Assembly (NCBI GenBank): GCA_036872755.1
Contig: JAVHNS010000004.1
Span: forward strand, 682,001 to 746,000
DNA from: Orbilia blumenaviensis
Taxonomy: Eukaryota > Ascomycota > Orbiliomycetes > Orbiliales > Orbiliaceae
Direction of reading: 5' to 3'
DNA length: 64,000 nucleotides
How positions within the stretch are numbered: position 1 is the stretch's first letter; each line of letters begins with the position of its first letter. Below are positions 12,922 through 22,552 of this stretch, piece by piece. The notes below the pieces were generated by a model. That model ran no database searches. It was not told the origin of the DNA and saw nothing but the letters and a program-made list of their open reading frames with translations. The position numbers and the translations under genes were made by a program.

Positions 12922-13839
12922 CACGGAGGAGTCGATAAGTAAGATCTTTAGGCTTAAGATTATCCTGTACTTAATAAAAGAAATAATATTATTGCCATCG
13001 CGCCTAAAGATCATTTGGTGCTGGATCACTTTCAGCCCTAGTACCATGGTAGTACTGAGTTAATGAAGTTCTGGATTCTGGTTACTGGTAATACATAAAA
13101 TCTTCCCTAGAGTGGCTTGGCATCTCGAGCGCAATATTGTTACTTGACTGGCGGATCTATGCATCAGAAATGCAGGAGTATGAACATTCGAATTTGCAAA
13201 TTTCATTGGTCTCGTAGCCAAAAAATATGAATATCGCCAGAACCCTAGCCTAGCTTCAACCGCAAATACGATGTAGTGGGTATTTTCGGGAATTACGCGA
13301 CTAACTACCCTAAGATGTACTAATGTTATAATTAACAACACTAGCTACATAATCTTTGATATCAAACACACAATTAATGCGACTTTGACCTCGGGAAAAC
13401 AAGCCTGCGTGGTGCCGTCCTAATAAGATACGCGCTGAGACAAGTATAAACAACGTTATGTTGTGCTTTCTTTGTTTGAAGAGCGGCACAGCCAACTCCA
13501 TTAGAAGCCAACAAAACGAGCTGCGTGAAACAGAGTGCTGACACCATGGAAATTCTAAATGGACATCATCGTATGCGTGTAGCGTATAGTGGAGGTTATC
13601 TAGGCCGTGTTCTTGAAACCCACTGTTGGGAACCATAGAAAAGAAGAGAAGAAATCGTCACCTTACTATCGTAAACAATGAAGGTAGATCTAGCTTATCA
13701 GCTATATAAACTCGACTTTACGGGAATGAAGAGGGATTACTTATCCAAACAAGCAAGTCAACGAAGCTAATACCTGATATTTAAATATACGCACCGAGGC
13801 GGCTTTTATCAATAACTCTGATCAGGCTTTTGGGGAACA
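12922..13839. other. Intergenic, nothing recognised
   Basis: Only short minus-strand frames (13060-13341 and 13310-13636) without domains or start context are present. I see nothing else here except an ordinary upstream region for the next plus-strand gene. Confidence 0.5.
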
Positions 13840-14775
13840 ATGGCAGCTCCGAGGAAAGTCTCAAATAAAGTTACAAATATTGGGCTTGAAACTCGTGATA
13901 TAGGACTGCGGCGATTTAAGGGAAATGCGGTCTCTTTAGGGGTTACTTCGGCTCTGTATAATGGGCCAGTTCGACGAGAGATAATTAACGGATCCCATGG
14001 AGGCCGTGCTACACCTTATAATACGATACCCGCAGATGACCAATCAGCCCGTCCTACGAGGCTACAGACGAACGGCGCTAATACTAGACGGAAAGCCATT
14101 ATCCCCAGAAATGCATTGCACCATGTGCAGCCCAGAAACCAAAAGAACCTTCTCGGTTGTATAGAATGGGTTCTCACTATTATCCCGTTGTCAATCGCGA
14201 GGGTATGTTGGAAGATATTCAACTCCCTTCGGAGGTCAAAAATAAGAATATGGGAAACTATTACATTTCCGTTTCGAACCGTTTGGAAAGTCTTTACCAC
14301 TTTCCTTCGAACACTGTGGGTTGTAGTATCGGCAGTGTTTCGAGGCTATTGGATGATAATTTCCGCTATATTCCTTGCTCTATGGCGTATATTCTCGTTT
14401 CCATTTCGAAAACGGGTGGTGCCACGCTCTCATACACTTCGGGACCGTGGTGCAATCAAGGAAGGCGGCAAAAATACGAGAGTCTTCATTTTCTTAATGA
14501 TGATCACCTCTGGCTTTTGGTCAACGGCATTCCCTACTGCTACAATGGAGATATTATTCTGGGCGGGACTGTCGTGTATACCAGTCAGCATCCTCACTAT
14601 GCTGGTAAGCTATCGGAACACCAGTCTAGGGCTTTTATCGCAGTGGAAGGGCAGTATGGGCTATCTCGCTCTTATCGGGTTTCTCATGGCGCTTAAAATG
14701 CTATGGATAATTGAAATGGGTGAAGCAATTCAGACAGAGCGGTATCAATGTCACTACCTTGAGTACGAGGAATAG
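13840..14775 (+). CDS. Unknown multi-pass membrane protein with 11-residue Trp/Phe repeats
   Basis: I do not recognise this intronless 311-residue protein. ATG 13840 is in good context (GAACAATGGC). Residues 1-100 are polar and basic, probably cytosolic. Hydrophobic stretches lie at about 106-125, 157-185, 214-231, 236-257 and 272-291, so it should be a membrane protein. Between residues 137 and 191 Trp recurs exactly every 11 residues (W138, W149, W160, W171, W182), each followed seven residues later by Phe (F145, F156, F167, F178, F189) and then mostly Arg or another polar residue. Five units of the form W-x6-F are therefore visible. Such hendecad periodicity fits a long, regular amphipathic helix along a membrane. 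It is the first of five same-strand genes for membrane proteins of unknown function. Membrane location is well supported; function is unknown. Confidence 0.75.
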   Translation: MAAPRKVSNKVTNIGLETRDIGLRRFKGNAVSLGVTSALYNGPVRREIINGSHGGRATPYNTIPADDQSARPTRLQTNGANTRRKAIIPRNALHHVQPRNQKNLLGCIEWVLTIIPLSIARVCWKIFNSLRRSKIRIWETITFPFRTVWKVFTTFLRTLWVVVSAVFRGYWMIISAIFLALWRIFSFPFRKRVVPRSHTLRDRGAIKEGGKNTRVFIFLMMITSGFWSTAFPTATMEILFWAGLSCIPVSILTMLVSYRNTSLGLLSQWKGSMGYLALIGFLMALKMLWIIEMGEAIQTERYQCHYLEYEE

Positions 14776-15402
14776 TGAATTCAAATTCTAAGCCCTGTGC
14801 TGGTCAGAATGATGACCTCTAGTATCTAGCTTTTGAACCTATCTTAGTCCTATAGTTAAATTTAGTCAAATATTATCTATTCCCTTGTATGATTGATTGA
14901 TTGGTCTGTATATACACATATCAAAGTATATTCCAAGATGACCCTCAGCTCCCTGAATCTGTGGCTAGCTGATATCTGTTATACCCCTAAGCCACTAAGC
15001 AATATGCGCATAGCCAACATATTGAGCGTATGGCCATGATCCACCACCTCCATCCGGAGGCCAGCTGCTCCAGGTTTGGGCCCGGCAGCAGCGCAAAATA
15101 TAACCCAACCGAAATCGTATATCGTGAACGGGGGCTTAGGGCTTATGCCGTAGGGATAGAGCTCTAAGGCCTGTCACAAGGGTCCTCAAAACCCCTCTAT
15201 CATATGCCAAAAAACAATTTTCTTTTCAGATCCACCTTAACTAAGCAAACGACCCATCATAGATAGCCAAGCAGCTCTATTTGCAAGCATCAAGAACCAC
15301 CCAAACAACTCCCTCCAAAAGCTTCGAAGAGTGGGACCAGGTAGGTGAAGCCACCCTCAGGATTGTTGGTAGACCTCCGAGCTAAAGGAATATAGCATCG
15401 AA
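14776..15402. other. Intergenic, nothing recognised
   Basis: This contains the 3' region of the preceding gene and the upstream region of the next. I see no TATA element of good quality and no short gene. Confidence 0.45.
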
Positions 15403-16587
15403 ATGAGGAAACAAAGCGGGTTAAAGCGTGGCGGTGGCGGTGGCGGCGCGTCGTCGTCTTCATCGTCGAGTAGTTCCGGTATCCAATTGTCGTTTACTCG
15501 TCCAGAAAGCATTCCAACTTCCGTACTTCATCGATCGGACATCGGTTACGAGAGTCTTCAATTTCACCTGGCCTTACAAGAACGGGAGATGAGTTCGGTC
15601 TGTGCCACCCTGAACTCTATCATCGACTCGAATCAAGACTTGGGTAACCTGAATCTTCGTTTGACCAGCGAGCGGGAACTTCTCTGCCGCATCGCCAATC
15701 AAAATATTGGCCTTCTGAATGCTGGTATTAGCCGAAGGCTCAGGGACCGAGACCAGGAAACTGGGGCCGTCGGTTGGTTGCTCTACCAACTGCTTCTCTG
15801 GTGTCTTCGAGAGAGTCAACGTTCAGGGAGCCGCTTGGCATCCGCTCGCGAGAGGTCTAATTCCAAGTCTAACTCCGAGCCAGCTTCGGCATCGAATTCT
15901 GATAAAGATGGAGCTATTGTCGACGATACCGAGGAGTTCGAAGGTGACGATGGTGTGGGCGAAGGTGATGAGGAAATGAATGAAGGTGATCCTTTGTTGG
16001 GCGGTGAGAGTGGCTATGCTGATGATGAAGCGGAGGAGGATACGGAGATGGGAGCCGAGGTTGAAGGAGAAGAACAGGAACCAAAGCCGCGTAGCGAAGG
16101 GTTCGAACTTGAAGATGACATCCCTCGTCACATGATAGACTCATCTGATCTGGAGCGGGAGCTGGAAGATTACGAGGCAAACATCGAACCTCAAATGATT
16201 CTCCGTTATGGCAGTCCGGAAGCCCAACAAGAATATCTTCAACGTCAAGGAAACGGCCACGGAGGAATAGTGATCCCAAATGGCGACTCCGACTCCGAAT
16301 ATTCCCCAGCTGAAGACCCACCAATCCGCAACCTACGACGTCGACCCGTCCGCCATGGGTTGAGCTTTGGTTCAAGTATCTTTCTCCTTCTCTTCGGAAT
16401 CGCTCTCATCATCTTTGCCCGATTCCCGCGTGGTACGAGCAATTCATCTCGTCTCTGGAACGCCGTTGTTCTTAATCAGCGCCAAATCATCGCCACAGCT
16501 ACTGAGGAGGTGCCTTCGAGCGGATTTTTGGCTTACCCGAATATAACAAAAGCCAAAGCAACTGTCGTCACTAAATCCGAGCTCTAA
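15403..16587 (+). CDS. Unknown acidic protein with one C-terminal transmembrane segment
   Basis: This intronless protein has 394 residues, and I recognise no domain. ATG 15403 is in good context (TCGAAATGAG). The N-terminus has a Gly run and then a run of nine Ser (residues about 10-25). A helical segment at about 45-140 contains heptad-like leucines. Residues about 165-240 are strongly acidic low-complexity sequence with many Glu and Asp. A single hydrophobic segment at about 325-345 (SIFLLLFGIALIIFARF) follows a short Arg-rich stretch, and about 50 residues remain after it. By the positive-inside rule the long acidic part is probably cytosolic and the tail lumenal or external. That is inference. 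The gene belongs to the same-strand run of membrane-protein genes at 13.8-21.9 kb. Confidence 0.72.
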   Translation: MRKQSGLKRGGGGGGASSSSSSSSSGIQLSFTRPESIPTSVLHRSDIGYESLQFHLALQEREMSSVCATLNSIIDSNQDLGNLNLRLTSERELLCRIANQNIGLLNAGISRRLRDRDQETGAVGWLLYQLLLWCLRESQRSGSRLASARERSNSKSNSEPASASNSDKDGAIVDDTEEFEGDDGVGEGDEEMNEGDPLLGGESGYADDEAEEDTEMGAEVEGEEQEPKPRSEGFELEDDIPRHMIDSSDLERELEDYEANIEPQMILRYGSPEAQQEYLQRQGNGHGGIVIPNGDSDSEYSPAEDPPIRNLRRRPVRHGLSFGSSIFLLLFGIALIIFARFPRGTSNSSRLWNAVVLNQRQIIATATEEVPSSGFLAYPNITKAKATVVTKSEL

Positions 16588-17582
16588 CCGATTTACATAT
16601 CTTTATAGTTCTTTTCCTTTTTCTTTTCTTTTGAGACCAAGGGATTGCATCCACACAGTTCGCGGAACTTACTCCCGAATAATAACATAGGAGCTCTCGC
16701 GACCATTCTCATTTCTCGAGTGCCTAGAGGTGCTGGTATAAATGTTGGGTGCGAGATGACATGGTGGTACACAATGGCATGGCCCTTGTGCCCGAGAAAG
16801 AACAAATGATGTGCACCGTCAAACTACTTTTTTCTTCAATGTAACTAGTTTCATGAGTAAGCCAAGGCCCTAGAACTAATGAAACAAACATATTTATTTC
16901 CGCATCAACTCTGAGGACGATCTTAGGGAAAAATTTAAAATATAATGTAAACTGCGAAAAGGTTTCATGTGTGCTTTGTATTCAGGCCCGTAGTGTAGTC
17001 CATTTCACTCGCTGCATAAACCCATGTATGTATCGCTTAGTCGTTATTTGTTTGTAGTTTCACAAGTTGACCGACCAGGCTTGCTGAGGTTGGCTTTGAA
17101 AGAGCGGTTTCATATATCACACCCTGTACACCAAGCGTGAAGGCTTGGGGCAACCTCCCATGAGGTCATGCACAGTGACCTAGCGTTTGCATTCTACCAG
17201 ACCCAAAATAACATTCTATTTTGAGTTCCGGTATCAAATAGAACCCGCGTCTATCTGACCACCACAGGCGGTAGAGTTCGCTCAAGATGTGAAATAGTAT
17301 ATAAGGCATAGGTCACTCATTAATTCTTAAATTATTTCTGTTCTTATGTGGATAGTCGAAATAGGGAGCACTACTCTATATAGTTACCCAGATTCTAAGT
17401 CCCGTGAAGCATCGTGGAAGTCAGCTAGCTGTTCGGCTTTGAAAACCCGCAATGCCAGAACGAAATTGTATTCGAGATAAAGGACAAAAGAGCGATACCT
17501 TGGCCATGGATGAATATCAAGAAATTTTTAGTGGTATAAAACAAAACATTCCCTATCCATTCAACCTCTCTCTATAATTGAG
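16588..17582. other. Intergenic with a TATA element for the next gene
   Basis: TATAAA at 17535-17540 lies 43 nt upstream of the next start codon. A 70-codon minus-strand frame at 16593-16805 lies over the 3' end region of the preceding gene and shows no coding features. Nothing else is recognised. Confidence 0.5.
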
Positions 17583-18047
17583 ATGAGTTCGACTGCATAT
17601 ATTAATACATGCGATACCACGCCTGTAGATGCTAACATCGAGGAGGAAGGTAACGAAACCGAGAAGCCTAACCTAGCGGAAACTTCCCAATCTCAACCGA
17701 AAAGCTCGACTCCTAGAAGCACAGACTGCAAAAAATGTAAGAGACGAGAAACCATCCAGAAGCCAATCTACGCATACCCTGAAGTGCTACGAACTATCAA
17801 TCGACTCGGCATATTCTTCATGATCACTTTGTACCTGATTGTTCAGGGTATCGACCTAAATGATGCCCTTACTACAGGAGTGATAGGTGTAGTGTCTACT
17901 GCCACGAGAGCCCTTACTTTGATATACAGTATCTTTGTGGAGGGGCCAGGAGCCGCGGCCAGGAACGCTGTTAGTCTAGACATCTCACCAACAGCAACAT
18001 CAAGCGACGGAACTATCGCTACAGTTGCCAAAACTTCCATCCTTTAA
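17583..18047 (+). CDS. Unknown small membrane protein
   Basis: This intronless protein has 154 residues and matches no family I know. Start ATG 17583 (TTGAGATGAG) follows a TATAAA element closely. Residues 1-70 are polar, rich in Glu, Asn, Thr and Ser, with a Cys pair DCKKCKRR at about 48-55 that could bind metal or be palmitoylated. Hydrophobic stretches at about 75-92 (LGIFFMITLYLIVQGI) and about 97-119 suggest two transmembrane helices forming a hairpin. The tail is Ala/Ser/Thr-rich. No signal peptide is present. Position in the run of membrane-protein genes is its only contextual clue. Confidence 0.65.
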   Translation: MSSTAYINTCDTTPVDANIEEEGNETEKPNLAETSQSQPKSSTPRSTDCKKCKRRETIQKPIYAYPEVLRTINRLGIFFMITLYLIVQGIDLNDALTTGVIGVVSTATRALTLIYSIFVEGPGAAARNAVSLDISPTATSSDGTIATVAKTSIL

Positions 18048-18770
18048 AGCTTTTCCTAATACTCGAATCCGTAAGTATAACCTAGTGTGAGAAGAGAATA
18101 TTCAGACGGCCAGATGCTAGGAGACAGGTAGAGAGCATATCTCGTAGGATTAGTTAAGACATGATACTTGTAATTAACCGCTCATCATTTATATCTATTA
18201 TCTCTATGTATCAACGGGGTCGCAACTCTGCTTTCTATTTAACGTAACCCAGGTATCATTTACTAAATACTTATTTGAGCAATTGATGGATCTGGCCTGG
18301 AACTACCTAGGTACTTGGGATGCATGTTTGATCAGGAACCCCCCCGAATTTCTCATTTTGAAGAACTATTACTGAGGGATACTCGAATATGTATGTACGA
18401 AATTGTATTCAAGGGTTATGCCTAGATCGACAAAGAATATCGGGCCATGACCAATAAACTTAAGCTTTTGGGGCCTCGAGATCGTAAACGTTGTTATCAT
18501 TTTTCTGAACAGTCTCGTAGTAAATCATGATTCGGTAGCAAAGTGATTCCTGGAGGTCTTCTGAGTTTCTATTTTTACTCTTATTTCAAGTTACATCCCA
18601 TAAACAATCACCAGTATCAACCTCCCTTCATCAATCTCAACTTCCCACTAGTACTACTTACTACCATCATCAATACTCCATCATCGTCCCTTCTTTACAA
18701 CGTCAAAAAGTTGTATCCAGCTCCTTTTACATCTTTCATAATCATCTTATCCTAGTTTTCAATAAACACA
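18048..18770. other. Intergenic with CT-rich leader of the next gene
   Basis: A pyrimidine- and CATCA-rich stretch at about 18570-18770 is typical of a fungal 5' untranslated leader. A plus-strand frame of 70 codons at 18543-18755 in this stretch reflects that composition. No separate gene is supported. Confidence 0.5.
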
Positions 18771-19948
18771 ATGGTCCAGTAGGTTCCCACCGTGCATTGA
18801 TATCCTGCCCAAGAGCCTATGATAGGAGTCTCGCTTCTTGCGTGATACCTTACTAACACCAGGATTCCAGAAACCGGTTGAGAGAGGCTAAGCCTGGGGA
18901 GAAAAGCCCACCGGGCACTAAAAATACGTCTCCTCCATCCCGAAGGGTCCAACAGAAGGCAAATCCCGACGCCAGTGTTACTTTGAATGTCGAGAACACT
19001 CCTCCTAAGGTCTCTCGCGGCGGGAACCCTGCTCTAGCTTGTCCTCGAAAGCTGTCCCTTGACCCTACTGGTACCAAGAGTCACTTCAAGTTCGGATCTC
19101 CACAAGACTTGAAAATAGATTTCCAATATCAATCGAATGCCTCCACTAGCGTTCCGGGTGCCAGCACGAATCACCAGGGAAAGTCTGATCAGGACGCTGA
19201 TACTAAGGAGCAGCCAATCCTCGCTCAGAGTAGTGCCGCGAAAGATAAGAAGACCAGTCAAAGCAATGCGATGAAGAACACGGCAGCTCCGGGAGTCGAC
19301 TCCGAGTTGGAAGATACTATTCTGCTTGATGATAGCTATGTCCTTCCAAAAGGGCCTAAGTCGCCATCCGGAACTTCCGTTACCTCCGGAAGGGTTGTAA
19401 AATCACCCGTTCCTCCAAGCAAGAAGTTTGTCAAGTTTGTCATGCCTTACCGTGGAGACAGCACTGCCTCCTCGTTTGATAATATCAGACGCTTATCGGG
19501 AGATGGCACTCAGGGAAAGGGATCAATCTTGGGACCTCAGAAAAAAAAGAGAGCATCATCATCCATTTCAACTGCTGCACCTGAGGTTTATAAACCAAAA
19601 GATTGCGTTCTCACCCCGGCTGCGCAAGTTGACCTCGAGCAACTCAAGCTTAGGGCCCTGGAGAAGGATAACCAGCTCTCTACGCTAGAGACCACGATCC
19701 TCCAAATTACGGATACCATTTCTGAACTCGAAGAAAGACTGAAGGCCTCAGAGTCAGCGAACGCCAAGATCAGAAAGGATTTCGAGGCACTCAAAAAGAG
19801 CCAACAGAAAAACAACCCCAAGGTTGATGAAATTGACGATGACGATGACGATGAGCCTAAGCCTTTGTACCAGAATATTCGACGAATTTGCCAGGTTTTC
19901 ATTATTGCCATGATTGTATACGTAGTCCTGGGCGGTTTGTTGAGATAG
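18771..19948 (+). CDS. Unknown coiled-coil protein with a C-terminal membrane anchor
   Basis: The model gives a 361-residue protein from exons 18771-18778 and 18871-19948. The first exon is only ATGGTCCA. The intron starts GTAGGT, has a TACTAACA branch site and ends TTCCAG; the phase closes. The long frame of exon 2 has no suitable ATG near its start, which is why this tiny first exon is needed. Residues about 1-250 are polar, Pro/Ser/Thr/Lys-rich and probably disordered. Residues about 253-320 form a Leu/Glu-rich coiled coil. An acidic run of Asp follows, and the last 20 residues are hydrophobic (QVFIIAMIVYVVLGGLL). This is the layout of a tail-anchored protein with its bulk in the cytosol or nucleus, seen for example in tethering factors and nuclear-envelope proteins. 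I make no such assignment. Confidence 0.72.
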
Positions 19949-20744
19949 AACGCAAACCGTAAAACTGAGGCCGCGAACGAGCGCAGAAACTTGGCTTTTG
20001 AGAGATGGAAACAATACTACGGGATCTAACCAGATTACGATCCTGACACGAACAACAACAACCCCCCCCATATAAACCAACTAAGGACTTTCTCATTAAC
20101 CCCGACACAATCTCACATGCTTTTGCACCGACAAAACGGTACTCCGCTATCCTACTCCATACACTAAAAACCTTTCCTTCGACACAGAACAGGCGAGACA
20201 GTCTCGACTTAAAACTTTCATTCGATTAATATCTAGGCTTTATTAGAGTTTAGGGGACTCTTGCTTACAACGTTTGAACACACGGCATTGTTGGGTTCTA
20301 CTTCACCGTGTACAATTCCAGATAAACAAAAATTGAAAAGCAAGAAAAGTTCGTATTGGTTCCGATTTCCACATCTCTGTAGTTCTTAAGACCTTAAGAG
20401 TGAAATGTACACCGGAAATTAATCAGTAAGTCGTTGTGCCGAATACCTATATGGTAGTAAGATTTTGCTCCGGCTAGTTGGATGGCACAGTCTCGCCGCA
20501 GCTAGACAAATACAAAGTACAATAATGAGAAACGCGAAACCAATTTCCGGGCTAGCGGGCTTCTGCCTTTGTTCCCTAGTGTGTGACACGTTCATATCAG
20601 AAATCCAAACAAAAGCCCAGTGGGAAAATTGGGGTGAAGTTTCTACCCGCTTCTTTGTCGACACTCGACTGTTGACATCTTTCCTTGCATAGACTTCAGT
20701 GTTAACTCATCCTTCATAAGCCAAATATCTTCAATCTGTTGTCT
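19949..20744. other. Intergenic, nothing recognised
   Basis: There is a frame of 75 codons on the plus strand (20465-20692) and one of 81 on the minus strand (20419-20664), mutually overlapping and without features. I see nothing else. Confidence 0.45.
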
Positions 20745-21870
20745 ATGTATACAGCAAAAACTATGGACTCAATGTCCAAAAGGCAATTCGGAGAGAGGTC
20801 CGACGAGCTACCCATATATACGCGCCGCGAGATTGCTCGTGCCCAAGCAGCTCGGGGGAAAGAAGCATCGGGCCATAGCGACATAACACCAGGTGTACGC
20901 CAAGCGAGAAAAGTCGAGCAGAAACCGAACCCAGAACTGCTGCGACTTACAGAGTCTAAAGCGCAAGAGTTGCGAAAGAAACGCCTTGAGGGCTCGACAC
21001 TCACTCGTATTCCGGTATATACATCTCTTGACAAGAAGGAACCTTTCGAAGTTGTCATGCCGGAGCCTACTGAGCCTCCAAAGCCTAAGTGGGCCGAAAT
21101 CGCTGCAATTGATGTTCCTAAACAGCCAGGTGCAAGAAGACCTGGTCGCTTTGAATACCAAAGAGGCAATATAGAGAATGTTTTCGAGACCGGTGAAAGA
21201 AGTTTGATTATTGAAAAGTCTAGGAAGGGGGCATACGCTTTCGCTCAACTATACTGCTACATCGTCTACTGGTTTGCGACCTGGTTTGGAGCGAGTATCG
21301 GACGGCCAGGAAAGTGGAGAGACTTCGCGTAAGTGTCATGTTTAGTCTACTGCCCTGCGCTTGACCAACTATGTTGCTGATATACTTCGGCCGAATAGGT
21401 TTCGCTTCCCGCCAACGGAAGGTGGATGGGACTTCTTCAATATCCGTGAAGAGTTCGAAAATCTCACCCATAGCAACGCGATATATACGAAGAAGAAAGT
21501 CTGGTTCAATCCTTCAACCGGGCGATACGAAACAATCCTGTTCACTAACCTAGATGACGAGTCACGATTCCGAGACAGATATCCAGGAGAGACAGACGGA
21601 ATTGACCCTATCGAATTCGCAAAGTATCACTACTTAAACCCCGAGGAAACAGCTGTGAAATTGGTCGGTGAGCGGGTTTTCAAGCCTTTTATCACTGTCT
21701 TCGTGGCGTTTCTCGCTTTCCTGGTCATCGTTAATGGCGCGAAGATTGGGATATCTGTTTTACATTTACTTGTGATGGAGAACCCAGAGGTAGCCTGTTT
21801 GCTTTTTGGATTGACATTTGCCATATGGGTAGTTCGGATAGTATATCGGTGGCTATTCCACGTCAAATAA
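20745..21870 (+). CDS. Unknown multi-pass membrane protein, two exons
   Basis: Exons are 20745-21328 and 21399-21870, separated by a 70-nt intron with a perfect GTAAGT donor, a CTGATAT-like branch region and a GAATAG acceptor; phase 2 is kept. The product has 351 residues from ATG 20745, or 345 from ATG 20763, whose context (AAACTATGG) is better. The first 160 residues are polar and Lys/Arg/Glu/Pro-rich. An aromatic hydrophobic segment spans about 163-186 (LYCYIVYWFATWFG). After a conserved-looking soluble stretch of about 100 residues (GGWDFFNIREEFENL and onward) the C-terminus has two to three hydrophobic segments at about 285-345. I do not recognise the family. It closes the run of five membrane-protein genes. 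Confidence 0.75.
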
Positions 21871-22552
21871 TTGTATACGAATACACCAATTGTGATACGA
21901 TTTCTTTCACCTGATATTGATGCGAATAGCGGCTAGGCTATTTTTAAATATAATATTGGTAACTAGACTATGGCTATATTATTCGCTTCTTGATCACTCA
22001 AAATCAACTATATGTCTTCTATATGTAGTTGCAGCCACCCATGAGATCTCCCAAGCTCTTATCGTTGGAAGCTATGACCGACATGACATGGGTGCCATGT
22101 TAATTGCTTGGTTTGATCAGCACTCACGTGGGAAGAGTTAGATTGCTCCCCACAGTGTATGCATGAATGTTACTTTTATGATCATGATGGCAATAAATCA
22201 CAATCGCTAGTTTTAAATACTCCTACTAAACGGCTTGACGGCTTTATCACCATGCTACCAACCGTTGGAGAGCTGGTCCCAGCCTATGTTACACAACTCT
22301 ATCCCGGGATCCCGTTTTGGGGATTACTTAATTCGTGATCCTAACCCGTACTGTCGATGTCAAAATATCACACAAAACGTGTGTTGTCAAAGGCAGGTCA
22401 TAGAGTGAGAGGATTAGGTAATTAGGTACAAAACAAAGCTACCGGCTACTGAAGCTCCCTATACTGATGGGAGGGCTGTAGTTTAATGGTCCAGATATAA
22501 CAGCACATCTGGAATTGGAACAATGTGCCTGAATGACTCGACTGCCAATATC
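21871..22552. other. Convergent intergenic region
   Basis: This lies between the 3' ends of the preceding gene and the metalloreductase gene. A plus-strand frame at 21917-22141 has no features. Nothing else is recognised. Confidence 0.45.
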
